Below are positions 44,451 to 53,464 of a stretch of 64,000 nucleotides of DNA, in pieces. Source of the DNA: Saprospiraceae bacterium (lineage in GTDB: Bacteria > Bacteroidota > Bacteroidia > Chitinophagales > Saprospiraceae); NCBI GenBank assembly GCA_016714895.1, contig JADKBV010000012.1, forward strand, positions 62,001-126,000, read 5' to 3'. Under the pieces are notes generated by a model that worked only from the letters and a program-made list of their open reading frames with translations, was not told the DNA's origin and did not search any database. Position 1 is the stretch's first letter, and each line of letters begins with the position of its first letter. The position numbers were made by a program, and so were the translations under genes.

Positions 44451-45673
44451 TTACAATCCTCTTCTTTTTATTTCCTTGCTGATATACTTCAGCTCTCTGC
44501 TCATTTCCCCGGTAACCGAAGAATTTTCTTCCGTCCTTCGGATAAGATAAGGTATCACTTCTTTTATTGGACCATACACAACATATTTGGCGACGTTGTA
44601 GCCCGCATTTGCCAAATTGAAGGTAATATTATCACTCATGCCGAAGAGCTGGCAAAAATTGAGGTGTTTGTGATCTTTTTCAATCTGATATTTTGCCATA
44701 AGAAGTGCCTGATTGGTATTACTAATCTCATTATGGGATGCACAACATGATGCAATGGTCTCATAATGTTCCACACAATAGGATATACCTTCGTTAAAAG
44801 CATTGTCTGTCGCTTCTTTGTCAGGATGAATAGGACTGGGATATCCCATTTCGGCTGCTCTTGCCCTTTCTTTATCCATGTAGGCTCCGCGTACTAATTT
44901 GGCACCGAGAATATAGCCTTTTTCAAGGGCTTTTTGATGATCTTTTTAAGATTTGGCAATGAAGCCGTTTTATACATTTGATAAGTATTGTAAACAATAG
45001 CCTGCGATGTATTGTATTTTTCCATCATTTCCATGGCAAGATCGTCAATGGGTTTTTGCATCCAGCTTTCTTCGGCATCAATAAAAATACCAACGTTGTG
45101 GCTGGCTGCACGGGAACAAATTTCATCAATCCGCTCCCTAAGATGTTCAAATCCTCTTTGTTCTCCCTCCGTCAATACCTCACCGTCATGCAGTTTGTGA
45201 AGGATTTTTTGGTCAACCAAACCGGTGATTTTGGTACTGATCATAGGTACCGAGTCATTTGATGCAGCCATTTCAACAGCCCTCAGGGTCTCTTCCATGG
45301 TTGCGTCGAGATTTTCTTCGCCACTTTTGCCTTCTGCGCCGTAATCCAATACGGTGAGCACGTTATAATCGTACAATTCATCGATTACATTCTGGCAATC
45401 CAGAAGGTTTTCACCACCACAAAATTGAGGGAAAATGGTTTTTTTCACCACCCAATCCGCAAACGGCAGTCTCCAACGAATAGCATAATAGCCAAACTTT
45501 GATCCCCATTTTACAAGACTCGCCTGATTCATTAACGAAAACAAACGATAAGTTTTTAATAAAGCTTCATCGGTTTTTTCCTTAAAGGCAATCTCGGTAT
45601 TGCTTAAATCAAATGATTTTTCCGGTTCGGGTTCCGGACGGTCTGATGTTATTTCTGGTTCCATATTTCCCAT
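44451..45673 (-). pseudogene. proline dehydrogenase, interrupted by a single-base frameshift
   Basis: Two adjacent frames join into one proline dehydrogenase. The first (45673 down to 44894) carries the N-terminal barrel with NVLTVLDYGAEGKSGEEN, PMISTKITGLV, NVGIFIDAEESWMQ, then drifts into KKIIKKPLKKAIFSVPN and stops. The next frame supplies the missing KALEKGYILGAKLVRGAY, then the C-terminal domain with CQLFGMSDNITFNLA and EVIPYLIRRTEENSS. The break is at a run of five A (T5 at 44943-44947 on plus). One added base restores about 407 residues. It may be a real mutation, a sequencing slip, or -1 frameshifting. The start overlaps aroE by 25 nt (Met4 is an alternative). Confidence 0.85.
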
Positions 45674-46389
45674 GATTTTTCTGCTTGATAGACCAACATA
45701 TCACTTCCGTTTTTTATCGTGCAATGATGTTGTAATCCTTTGGTCAAAAATACAGTTTTTTTTGGATTGTATATTAAATCTATTAAAAAATGTGTCTTTT
45801 TTAAATATTCATAAGGAATATCCGGACAGGATCCGATATCCGGTGACATTCCCAAAGGTGTGGTATTCACTATGATATCATACGATTGAATTATGTTTTT
45901 GTTCAAATCTGCATAATAAAAGTCACCTTGAGAGCCACGACTTACCGTAGCAAATTCGATTTGCAGGAGCCTGAATGATTCCGCCACCGCTTTTGAGGCT
46001 CCTCCTGTTCCCAATATCAATGCTTTGGGATGAACATTTTCTATTTCAGGCAAGAGAGGCAACAAACTTTGGGTAAATCCCCAGACATCTGTATTATAAC
46101 CGATCAATTTGTCACCTGTGATTTTGATACAATTGACCGCGCCCACTTTTTTTGCCGAGTCATCGATTTCTGACAATATGGGTATTACTTTTTCTTTAAA
46201 AGGAATCGTGACATTGATTCCTGATAAATGTTTTTTTTTTATCACTTCTGACAATTCCTGAATATCTGTCAATGGGAATGCTGTGTACGTATATTCCGTA
46301 AGATTTTCACGTTTAAATTTTTTAGCAAAATAATCCGGAGAAAAACTATGTCCCAAAGGATATCCGATGACGCCAAAGTGTCTGATCAT
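45649..46389 (-). CDS. aroE: shikimate dehydrogenase
   Basis: 246 residues. The N-terminal substrate site HSFSPDYFAKKF, catalytic Lys65 in NVTIPFKEK, Asp101 in YNTDVWGF, and the Rossmann turn LGTGGASKAV are all present, with a C-terminal DMLVYQAEKSWEIW. AroE reduces 3-dehydroshikimate with NADPH in aromatic amino acid synthesis. It is somewhat shorter than the roughly 270-residue enteric enzyme, in keeping with Bacteroidota forms. It overlaps its neighbours on both sides (4 nt with the sugar transferase, 25 nt with proline dehydrogenase). Confidence 0.94.
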   Translation of the reverse strand: MIRHFGVIGYPLGHSFSPDYFAKKFKRENLTEYTYTAFPLTDIQELSEVIKKKHLSGINVTIPFKEKVIPILSEIDDSAKKVGAVNCIKITGDKLIGYNTDVWGFTQSLLPLLPEIENVHPKALILGTGGASKAVAESFRLLQIEFATVSRGSQGDFYYADLNKNIIQSYDIIVNTTPLGMSPDIGSCPDIPYEYLKKTHFLIDLIYNPKKTVFLTKGLQHHCTIKNGSDMLVYQAEKSWEIWNQK

Positions 46390-47807
46390 TTTCCTTTTCC
46401 TTGTATCAGGACCAAAATAGTATAAAACAAAATTTTAATATCAAGACTCAGCGACATGTTTTCGATGTACAATATGTCGTATTGCAACCTTTGAATCATT
46501 TGTTTTACATTGGAAGCGTATCCGTATTTGACCTGTCCCCACGAAGTGATCCCTGGTCTGACCTTCAGCAAATGTTTATAGTGAGGTGCCTCTTTTGATA
46601 TTTGTTCAATATAATATCTCCTTTCCGGCCTCGGCCCGACAATAGCCATGTCACCTTTTAATACATTAAAAAACTGAGGTATCTCGTCCAATCTCCACTT
46701 TCGCATCACTTTCCCCCAACGGGTGACCCTGTCATCGTGATCATGTGACAACATAGGACCGGTAGATTCAGCATTGACAAACATGCTTCGGAATTTGTAG
46801 ATATCAAAGGGTTTTCCGTTTAATCCGATTCTCTCCTGCTTATAGAATATCGGACCGTTGGATGATAAACGCACGCGCAACATGGTAAACAATATCACCG
46901 GAAGCAAAATAATCAGGGCAATCAGACTGATACCTATATCCATCATTCGTTTGATCACTTTCTGCCAGTTAGGCATCAGGTCCTGTTCGATTTCTATCAA
47001 AACGGCACCATAGATATGATTCATTTTTACGGAGCCCAACATGATATCATAAGTATCCGGAATGACTTTGATAAGTATCTGTTGTGAAAAATCAAATAAG
47101 TCATCCAGTATTTGTTTTAGTTTTCCATGTTCGGAAGTTTCCACGGCAACAATGACTTCTTCTATTTCATGATCAGCAATCACTTTTCCGATATCTGAAA
47201 GTTTACCGAGTTTTTGAAGTTTATTTTCCAGATAATTGGTACTCTTCCCGTTACTGTCAATATATCCAACAAATCTATGACCCAGCGAGTAAGGCCTGGA
47301 CATCACTTCTTCATACAAATCCACAGCGTTTTTATCTCCGCCGATGATCAGTGTATTATACTGTACTTTGCCCGACTTCAGCCTTTTACTGGCAAAAGTT
47401 AATATGACCATCCTGGCTGTGGCCGTAATGAGAAAATTCAACAAAAAGAGTCTCAGAAATAATGTGACATAACTGGTATGTTCTAATGCTTTATCATCTA
47501 TAATGACCGTAAAAAGAAGCACCAAACTTCCCATAAAACTGATAAAAAAAGTATTTTTGATCGTCTCCAACCGCGAAATCCTGTAAATGTCCCGATATTT
47601 ATCAAAAATATAATACAACAACAACCAAAATACAGGTACCAAAACGATTCCCTGCCACAACCTGCTGTCATGCAGAATATCCTGAAAATTCCAATCCGGC
47701 GATTCCAGATTTTTGCGGTAAATAAAAAATAAATACCATGCCAACATGGCTGACAAATAGTCTGCAAATTTATATACCGTTAATTCAGTCTTTCGCGAAC
47801 TATTCAT
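46386..47807 (-). CDS. polyprenyl-phosphate sugar-phosphate transferase (exopolysaccharide initiation)
   Basis: 473 residues. Four N-terminal helices and a Rossmann-like CoA_binding_3 domain (NTLIIGGDKNAVDLYEE) precede a fifth helix and the catalytic Bac_transf domain (about 280-470): RMMDIGISLIALIILLP, GPIFYKQERIGLNGK, FDIYKFRSM, WRLDEIPQFFNVLKGDMAIVGPRPE, and RPGITSWGQ. It moves a sugar-1-phosphate onto undecaprenyl phosphate to start a surface polysaccharide. No other polysaccharide genes are next to it, so its pathway partners lie elsewhere. It overlaps aroE by 4 nt. Confidence 0.94.
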   Translation of the reverse strand: MNSSRKTELTVYKFADYLSAMLAWYLFFIYRKNLESPDWNFQDILHDSRLWQGIVLVPVFWLLLYYIFDKYRDIYRISRLETIKNTFFISFMGSLVLLFTVIIDDKALEHTSYVTLFLRLFLLNFLITATARMVILTFASKRLKSGKVQYNTLIIGGDKNAVDLYEEVMSRPYSLGHRFVGYIDSNGKSTNYLENKLQKLGKLSDIGKVIADHEIEEVIVAVETSEHGKLKQILDDLFDFSQQILIKVIPDTYDIMLGSVKMNHIYGAVLIEIEQDLMPNWQKVIKRMMDIGISLIALIILLPVILFTMLRVRLSSNGPIFYKQERIGLNGKPFDIYKFRSMFVNAESTGPMLSHDHDDRVTRWGKVMRKWRLDEIPQFFNVLKGDMAIVGPRPERRYYIEQISKEAPHYKHLLKVRPGITSWGQVKYGYASNVKQMIQRLQYDILYIENMSLSLDIKILFYTILVLIQGKGK

Positions 47808-47810
47808 ATC

Positions 47811-48686
47811 TTATTGATATCGAATCATTTTTACATTGTCAATATACGCTACTGCACTTTGTTGCCCTGAAGGAACGGTAAAAGCTAAAGCAAGTTTGTA
47901 ACCCTTCAATCTTGGTGAGGAGATTTCCTGAGTTATATCGATATACACCTTATTCCAATCATTACGCGGTACAACCACTACTTTGTATTGCAATTGGCCG
48001 CCAGGCGAAATTTCATCATAGGTGACCAGACCAATTCCGATATCCGCTGTTCCTTTGTAATCCATTTCAATATATGCACTTCCGCTGATCTGGGACAACT
48101 TAATAAAGGTTTCATCCGTGGCAACCTCCAATATTGATGAACTGCCGGTTAAAACGACCTTTCCTGACTTGTTGCCGGATGCAGCATCTTCGGTTGATAT
48201 CAGGAGATTGGTGGAAGTATCACCATCCAGGTTAAATTTCAGGAGATTGTCAAATTCAAAATCAGCAATAAGTTCAAAAGTACAATCATCAACATATGTA
48301 AAACGGAGTGGTATATTGATTTCTTTTTGTTCTTCCAACACTACCTTTCGGGTAATGGATTGATAAAACGGATAAAAAGCAGGTTCGTCCAGGATACCGT
48401 TTTTTCTGATACCTGCCAGAATGATAATTTCACTCTCTGCATTGGTAGCAATGACCGGAACCTTGGCAGGCAGAGGAAAAATACCTTGCAACTGTCCGTC
48501 ACTATAAACCCAAACATCCGTGATTTTGTGGGTATTGCCACCCGGAGTGGTCCCTGGATCCACCGATGGATTTTCAAGAATAAGGTAGGTTGGTACCGGA
48601 GAAGCATTGTCATCCAGACCACATGCCTGAAATAATAAAAACAATAAAAAAGGAAAAAAAATCCTATATAACATGTTGATTTTCAA
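47811..48686 (-). CDS. lipoprotein of unknown function
   Basis: 291 residues. Signal with lipobox FQACGLDDN (Cys about residue 22). The mature part has an N-terminal region with PVPTYLILENPSVDPGTTPG and KITDVWVYSDGQLQGIFPLP, then a C-terminal domain predicted as a beta-sandwich resembling a carbohydrate-binding module (inference). It sits between a Gfo/Idh gene (23-nt overlap) and the sugar-phosphate transferase (3-nt gap), so a role linked to surface sugars is possible. Met5 (48674) is an alternative start. Confidence 0.82.
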   Translation of the reverse strand: MKINMLYRIFFPFLLFLLFQACGLDDNASPVPTYLILENPSVDPGTTPGGNTHKITDVWVYSDGQLQGIFPLPAKVPVIATNAESEIIILAGIRKNGILDEPAFYPFYQSITRKVVLEEQKEINIPLRFTYVDDCTFELIADFEFDNLLKFNLDGDTSTNLLISTEDAASGNKSGKVVLTGSSSILEVATDETFIKLSQISGSAYIEMDYKGTADIGIGLVTYDEISPGGQLQYKVVVVPRNDWNKVYIDITQEISSPRLKGYKLALAFTVPSGQQSAVAYIDNVKMIRYQ

Positions 48687-49632
48687 TTTTTTGGTGTATC
48701 CAATAAGCTAGATGTAATGCATTATACCCGTCTTCAATACTTACAGAAGGTGCTTTGCCTGTTGAAACGGATAAATAAAAATCACTAAGTTCAGCTTCAA
48801 TGGCATTAACGGGTTCAATGGGTATCTGCTCTATATTAATACGTTTTAAACCGGTATTTGTCGATATCGTCATCCCTTCAATTTCGTCGCCTTCTGTCAC
48901 ATCATCTATTTTTACCATTTGCGACTCCTTACTCAGGAAATCCAGACTGACGTAAGCATCATCCTGAAAAATCCGCAATTTGCGCATATTTTTGAGACTT
49001 ATCCTGCTCGCAGTCAAATTAGCTACACATCCATTTTCAAATTCTATCCGGGCATTACAAATATCCGGTGTTGAACTTACAATATTTACTCCATTGGCAT
49101 AAACTTCTTTTACTTTGTCTTTTACAATGGATAATACAAGGTCGAGATCGTGGATCATCAAGTCGAGGACGACCGAAACATCTGTACCCCGCGGATTAAA
49201 AAGTGCCAGGCGATGACCTTCGATAAAACGGGGATTGATGATTTTATTTTGCAAAGAAATGATCGCAGGATTGTATCGCTCGACATGACCTACCTGCATG
49301 ATGATTTGGTGCTTTTTAGCCAGCTCCATCAGATGATGTGCCTGCTCGACGGTTTCCGTCACGGGCTTTTCCAAAAAAACGTGTTTACCTTTTTCACAAG
49401 CTTTTACAGCAATATCATAATGATACACCGTAGGACAAACTATGTCCACTGCATCCACCTCATCCAATAATTGATCAGCATCTTCGTATCTTTTTAATCC
49501 GAAATTTTGTTCTGCAAATAAGGCAGCTTTGTCATCCGGGTCATAAAAACCAACCAACTCAAAAGGGGTTTGTTGAATACATTTTATATGAATTTTGCCC
49601 AGATGTCCTGCTCCAAAGAGTCCTATTTTCAT
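48664..49632 (-). CDS. Gfo/Idh/MocA-family oxidoreductase
   Basis: 322 residues. The N-terminal NAD(P) fold shows GLFGAGHLGKIH, then DIVCPTVYHYDIAVKACEKGKHVFLEKPV with the family's EKP motif, followed by the C-terminal alpha/beta domain with GHVERYNPAI and DLMIHDLDLVLSIV. These enzymes oxidise or reduce sugars and sugar nucleotides. Its position at the head of the operon that includes a sugar-phosphate transferase suggests nucleotide-sugar processing, though this is inference. No promoter was clearly seen upstream. Confidence 0.92.
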   Translation of the reverse strand: MKIGLFGAGHLGKIHIKCIQQTPFELVGFYDPDDKAALFAEQNFGLKRYEDADQLLDEVDAVDIVCPTVYHYDIAVKACEKGKHVFLEKPVTETVEQAHHLMELAKKHQIIMQVGHVERYNPAIISLQNKIINPRFIEGHRLALFNPRGTDVSVVLDLMIHDLDLVLSIVKDKVKEVYANGVNIVSSTPDICNARIEFENGCVANLTASRISLKNMRKLRIFQDDAYVSLDFLSKESQMVKIDDVTEGDEIEGMTISTNTGLKRINIEQIPIEPVNAIEAELSDFYLSVSTGKAPSVSIEDGYNALHLAYWIHQKIENQHVI

Positions 49633-49736
49633 GAAATTTGATTTTATGGTTTACGCTGTAACCGGAAAGAGAATATTTTTTAAACCAATGTAAACTTTTG
49701 TTTTACCTGATTATTTGATACACATTCGGTCAGAAA

Positions 49737-50036
49737 TTATTGTTGGTAGTGAAGTACCACGCCCAACAAGGTTATCAATAGAACAATACCAATGGCCATG
49801 CCTACGGACAGCCTGATATTGTACATAAATGCCTGAATATCCTTAAAAGAGTCCGGATATTGTTGATATATTTCCTTCATCTTGTCTTCCGACCTGAAAA
49901 TATCGATGGAATTAAATTCAACTTTTTTCTGAATGAGCTTTTTGTATACTTTGATAACCCTGATTCTGAAAAATAAATTTAAAAAAAGAAGGGCTACAAA
50001 TAAGCCTGCTATAAAATAAATGAGGATAGAGGACAT
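49737..50036 (-). CDS. small two-helix membrane protein
   Basis: 99 residues from the ATG at 50036 (MSSILIYFIAG). The frame extends to 50093, but the added residues are not membrane-like. One helix at the N-terminus (about 4-25) and one at the C-terminus (about 78-97) flank a charged region with RSEDKMKEIYQQYPDSFKD. No family was recognised. It stands alone and is separated from the TPR gene by a terminator belonging to that gene. Confidence 0.6.
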   Translation of the reverse strand: MSSILIYFIAGLFVALLFLNLFFRIRVIKVYKKLIQKKVEFNSIDIFRSEDKMKEIYQQYPDSFKDIQAFMYNIRLSVGMAIGIVLLITLLGVVLHYQQ

Positions 50037-50140
50037 GACATCGTTTTGGAAAAATGCAAAGTTATGGATTTTCCAAATAAAAAAGCAGTCCAAAACGGTT
50101 ATAGTTTTGTCTGCTTACAAATTTATTGAACTATGGTGTA

Positions 50141-50181
50141 AAAAAAAAAGATGACTACCCGGAATTCTCCCGGTAATCATC
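50141..50181 (-). terminator. rho-independent terminator of the TPR/TonB-like gene
   Basis: On the minus strand arms GATGATTACCGGG and CCGGGTAGTCATC pair around a short loop and are followed by nine T (50149-50141). It lies 38 nt after the stop at 50220. Confidence 0.88.
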
Positions 50182-50219
50182 TGTATATTTTTGTCAAATC
50201 AATGATTTTACATCAACGA

Positions 50220-51248
50220 CTAATTCGCTTTTACTTTAAAAACCATATAACCACATTGATTGGTATAAACTGATTTTTCAAAGGTAAACTCTTTTGCCTT
50301 TCTTAAAGCCAGATTGACCATACTTTTTTTGGCTATGGTTGACATTGTTCCGTTGAACTCTGCTTTGGTCACTTCGCCGAGATTATTAACACAAATATCC
50401 AGGGTAACGGTGCCTGTTTCATCGGCAATGATCAAAATACTCGGAACAACAGTAATTTTTCTTCTACCCAACCCTTGTCCATATATATCAATACTCAATT
50501 CTTCATCGATTTCTACCAATTGGCGGAAATCATCCTCCTTCGGTATCGTCGGATCATCTACAGGAGTTTCTGTCGGTTCTTCAACATTTTCTCCGGTATC
50601 AGTTTGAGTCGGATCAGATTCTTCCGTACTGTCCGGTAATGGTTCTGTTTGGGTCGGAGGTGTATTATCTGTTTGTGGTTTGGGTTTAAGCACGGGCGTT
50701 CCGGGCTTTTGTTTATAACCTCCGCACAAGGCGTTTGATTTTTGAACACCTATTGACGAACCCAATTTGGCGGCATCATTATAGTCCTGACATGCCTTGA
50801 GCAATAGTTGGTCTTTTTCATACAAAGAAGCCCGAAGTTCGAGGTATTCGACATTTTGTTCGAGGCCAATTGCTGCTGACAATGAATTGATGGCTTGTTC
50901 GCCGTTGCCCAAAGCATTTTCAGACCTTGCCAAAACGTAAGCTGCTGAAGCCGTGATGCCTTTGAGGTCAATCGATTGTAAAGCATCCATCTTGGCTCCT
51001 TTGTAAGCAGCCATCTGATATTTTGCTATAGCTCTTTTGACCAAAGCATCTTTGTAGGCAGGATTTTTAAGAATAACCTGATTGTACTCCGTGATACATT
51101 CTTCATATCTTGAAGTTTCAAACAAGTATTCGGCTTTTACATACTGAAATCCGATCTCACCATCAAGATTGCCACCTTGTCCAAGAACAAAGGCGATTCC
51201 ACTGATTCCCAAAAGGGCTGTTAAAAAAATATTTTTTGAAAATTTCAT
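50220..51248 (-). CDS. exported TPR protein with TonB-like C-terminal domain
   Basis: 342 residues. A signal peptide (about 1-23) is followed by TPR-type helices (about 30-180: GFQYVKAEYLFETSRYEECITEY and related units). A Pro/Thr/Glu-rich linker (about 185-245) leads to a C-terminal domain (about 250-342) whose GTVTLDICVNNLGEVTKAEF and KKSMVNLALRKAKEFTFE resemble the TonB C-terminal fold. The layout suggests a periplasmic adaptor. True TonB has an N-terminal helix that stays in the inner membrane, and whether this signal is cleaved is not decidable here. It has its own promoter (51315) and terminator (50141). Confidence 0.85.
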   Translation of the reverse strand: MKFSKNIFLTALLGISGIAFVLGQGGNLDGEIGFQYVKAEYLFETSRYEECITEYNQVILKNPAYKDALVKRAIAKYQMAAYKGAKMDALQSIDLKGITASAAYVLARSENALGNGEQAINSLSAAIGLEQNVEYLELRASLYEKDQLLLKACQDYNDAAKLGSSIGVQKSNALCGGYKQKPGTPVLKPKPQTDNTPPTQTEPLPDSTEESDPTQTDTGENVEEPTETPVDDPTIPKEDDFRQLVEIDEELSIDIYGQGLGRRKITVVPSILIIADETGTVTLDICVNNLGEVTKAEFNGTMSTIAKKSMVNLALRKAKEFTFEKSVYTNQCGYMVFKVKAN

Positions 51249-51314
51249 TTTATATTATATATTTAACTAATTTGTATTATACTTTATATTAAGTTATTAA
51301 ACTATTTTGTACAA

Positions 51315-51322
51315 CAAAAATA
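51315..51322 (-). promoter_or_regulatory. promoter -7 box (TATTTTTG) of the TPR/TonB-like gene
   Basis: A perfect TAnnTTTG giving a predicted 60-nt AT-rich leader. The rest of the gap 51323-51590 holds no gene I can support. Confidence 0.55.
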
Positions 51323-51590
51323 TTGCCAAAAATAAAAAAACATAAGGTCATTCATCCATTTTGTCTTTTCTTTGACTTTGCAAAAAACTTTTTTGTAAAA
51401 AATGGTACAAAAAAACGTGTCTTTTTATGTAAAAGAAAAGAACTACCCATCTCTAACGTAAAAATGAAACTTTTAGTTAGTTAAGAAAAAAATAAAATTA
51501 AAGGATTACTATGATAATTTTTGATAATTGCGGGTTTATTAACCATCCCGAAATATCCATGTTGAAAAATCATAAAAATGAAATGTTACA

Positions 51591-51633
51591 CAAAAAAAAA
51601 GTGGATTAAAAATTTGATTTTTAATCCACTTTT
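51591..51633 (-). terminator. strong rho-independent terminator, 3' end of candidate ncRNA
   Basis: Perfect arms of 16 nt (51597-51612 and 51618-51633, core GTGGATTAAAAA/TTTTTAATCCAC) with loop TTTGA on plus, followed on the minus strand by five or more further T. It is over 230 nt beyond the helicase stop, so it may end a separate RNA. Confidence 0.8.
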
Positions 51634-51795
51634 GTACTGTATCATGATCAGCCAAGCTTTAAACCTGGATTTCTCATTAGAAATTGTCATGAGAGAAAAT
51701 ATGATAAAATATTTACGAGGCTCGGTCTCGTCTTAAGGACGAGATTAACCACAGGTGCAGTTTGAACTGCATCGAGGAAGAAAAAATGAGAACCG
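51597..51795 (-). ncRNA. candidate structured small RNA downstream of the DEAD-box helicase gene
   Basis: Minus-strand transcript of about 200 nt. A one-mismatch -7 box TATATTTA (51806-51799) would start it near 51794, and a 16-bp terminator ends it. Internal hairpins: TCTCGTC/GACGAGA (51726-51744) and TGCAGT/ACTGCA (51756-51771). A long-range pairing joins GGTTCTCATT at the 5' end with AATGAGAAATCC (51678-51667). There is no ORF. It could also be the helicase 3'UTR or a REP-like element. The size is like 6S RNA, but no family signature was recognised. Confidence 0.4.
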
Positions 51796-51864
51796 AAGTA
51801 AATATAAAGTCAGATTTTATCGCAATAAATTTCTAATGCGAACTCCGGGTTTTCATTTCAGGGT

Positions 51865-53166
51865 TTAAGAAACCACCCTTACTTTTTTTTTCTTCAAACC
51901 TGATGATTTCGCATTACCCTGAAAATATGGTTTTCTTTCAGCTTCAGGTTTTGGTCCGCCTTTTTTACTCTGATGACCTCTGGGTCTTCCTGAAGGTTGA
52001 TTTTGAGGTTTTGCAGATGTCTGGACCATTACTTCAGTTGAAGGAAAATCATGTCCTTCAACAGCAGATATATCCATCCGGATCAATTTTTGAATATCTT
52101 TAAGATAAGCTCTTTCTTCCAGATTACAAAAAGAAATAGCTTTTCCGGACAGTCCTGCCCTACCCGTTCGGCCTATCCGGTGAACGTATGTTTCAGCAAC
52201 GTTTGGCAATTCAAAATTGATAACAAGACTCAATTCGTCAATATCAATCCCTCTTGCTGCAATATCCGTTGCCACCAGTACCCTGGTTTTTCCGGATTTA
52301 AAGTTAGATAATGCACTTTGCCTTGCATTTTGAGATTTATTGCCATGTATGGCTTCGGCTTTGATTCCCGATCTGTTTAAAACCTTAACTACTTTATCAG
52401 CACCGTGTTTTGTTCGTGTAAATACCAATACGGCAGTTACAGAAGATTTTTCAAGCAATTGCACCAATAAATCATTTTTATTGCCCTGGTCTACAAAATA
52501 GACTTCCTGCTCAATTTTTTCTGCTGTTGAAGAAACCGGGGTTACCTCTACCTTTTCAGGGTTGGTCAGAATCTCGCCTGCCAGATATTTTATATTATCA
52601 GGCATGGTTGCAGAAAAAAACAAAGACTGCCTTCTCGGCGGCAATAAACGAATTACTCTTTTAATGTCGTTGACAAACCCCATGTCCAACATACGGTCTG
52701 CTTCGTCAAGAACAAAAAAAGAAATTTTATCCAGTCTCACAAAACCTTGTCCTACAAGGTCAAGCAATCGTCCGGGTGTAGCCACCAGAATATCCACACC
52801 GGAAGTTAAGGCATGTACTTGTTTGCTTTGATTCACCCCTCCATAAATGGACAGGTAAGAAACCTTCAAAAAGCGACTGTAAGCTTTAATGTTGTCTTCA
52901 ATCTGAATAGCCAGTTCTCTGGTTGGTGTCAAAATCAAAGCTTTTATATGTTTTTGTTTTTGACCGGGTGTTTCGGTGATGTGTTGTAATATCGGTAGTA
53001 CAAAAGCTGCTGTTTTGCCTGTTCCTGTTTGTGCGCAAGCCAGAATGTCGCGTCCTTTTAATACTACAGGAATAGCTTTTTGTTGTATAGGTGTAGGCGT
53101 AACGTAGCCTTCTTTGGCCAGTGCCTCTTGAATAGGATCAATCAATCCTAATGAATGAAATGTCAT
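51865..53166 (-). CDS. DEAD-box RNA helicase (RhlE-like)
   Basis: 433 residues from the ATG at 53166 (MTFHSLGLIDPIQ). The frame extends to 53214 without a domain. All core motifs are present: Q motif VTPTPIQQKAIP, Walker A AQTGTGKT, PTRELA, TPGRLLD, DEAD in VLDEADRMLD, SAT in FFSATMP, and HRIGRTGRAG, followed by a basic Gly/Lys-rich tail ending KKKKVRVVS. It unwinds structured RNA in ribosome assembly or mRNA decay, often under cold stress. The long structured leader (about 140 nt) suggests post-transcriptional control. Confidence 0.93.
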   Translation of the reverse strand: MTFHSLGLIDPIQEALAKEGYVTPTPIQQKAIPVVLKGRDILACAQTGTGKTAAFVLPILQHITETPGQKQKHIKALILTPTRELAIQIEDNIKAYSRFLKVSYLSIYGGVNQSKQVHALTSGVDILVATPGRLLDLVGQGFVRLDKISFFVLDEADRMLDMGFVNDIKRVIRLLPPRRQSLFFSATMPDNIKYLAGEILTNPEKVEVTPVSSTAEKIEQEVYFVDQGNKNDLLVQLLEKSSVTAVLVFTRTKHGADKVVKVLNRSGIKAEAIHGNKSQNARQSALSNFKSGKTRVLVATDIAARGIDIDELSLVINFELPNVAETYVHRIGRTGRAGLSGKAISFCNLEERAYLKDIQKLIRMDISAVEGHDFPSTEVMVQTSAKPQNQPSGRPRGHQSKKGGPKPEAERKPYFQGNAKSSGLKKKKVRVVS

Positions 53167-53319
53167 GTATATAAAAAATTTAAATAATGTACTCCCGATT
53201 AATAAGCTAATCATTTTATGGGTCTAAAATTATAAAAGCGTAGGATAGTAATTTCTATCTGACAACACTTTTGCATGTGTCATCCCAAGGGAGGTTGTTA
53301 ATAATAAGTCACAAAGATA
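53167..53319 (-). promoter_or_regulatory. promoter (TATCTTTG, 53312-53319) and long 5' leader of the helicase gene
   Basis: A perfect TAnnTTTG on the minus strand gives a leader of about 140 nt. Within it a hairpin with arms GACAC and GTGTTGTC (around 53262-53282) and a CCC/GGG stem lie upstream of the start. Long structured leaders are known for cold-induced helicase genes; that role is inferred. Confidence 0.5.
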
Positions 53320-53395
53320 CGGAAAATTCAGATACTTTGTATTTTTAGTATAAATATTAAGGTCAAAATAAAAAAATGGGGTAAGAAACAGATAC

Positions 53396-53433
53396 AAAAA
53401 AGCGATTCCTAGTGGTTGAAGCTAAGAATCGCT
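53396..53433 (-). terminator. rho-independent terminator of the LolA-like gene
   Basis: Minus-strand arms AGCGATTC and GAATCGCT, extended by a TTAG/CTAG inner pairing, then six T (53401-53396), 31 nt after the stop at 53465. Confidence 0.87.
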
Positions 53434-53464
53434 GGGTTGGTAACTGAGAACTGTCTTGGTTCTA

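Noticed and set aside
51721..51780. Possible attC or CRISPR-like repeat
   Set aside because: Only one copy of each hairpin is present, with no repeat-spacer pattern, no cas gene and no integrase.
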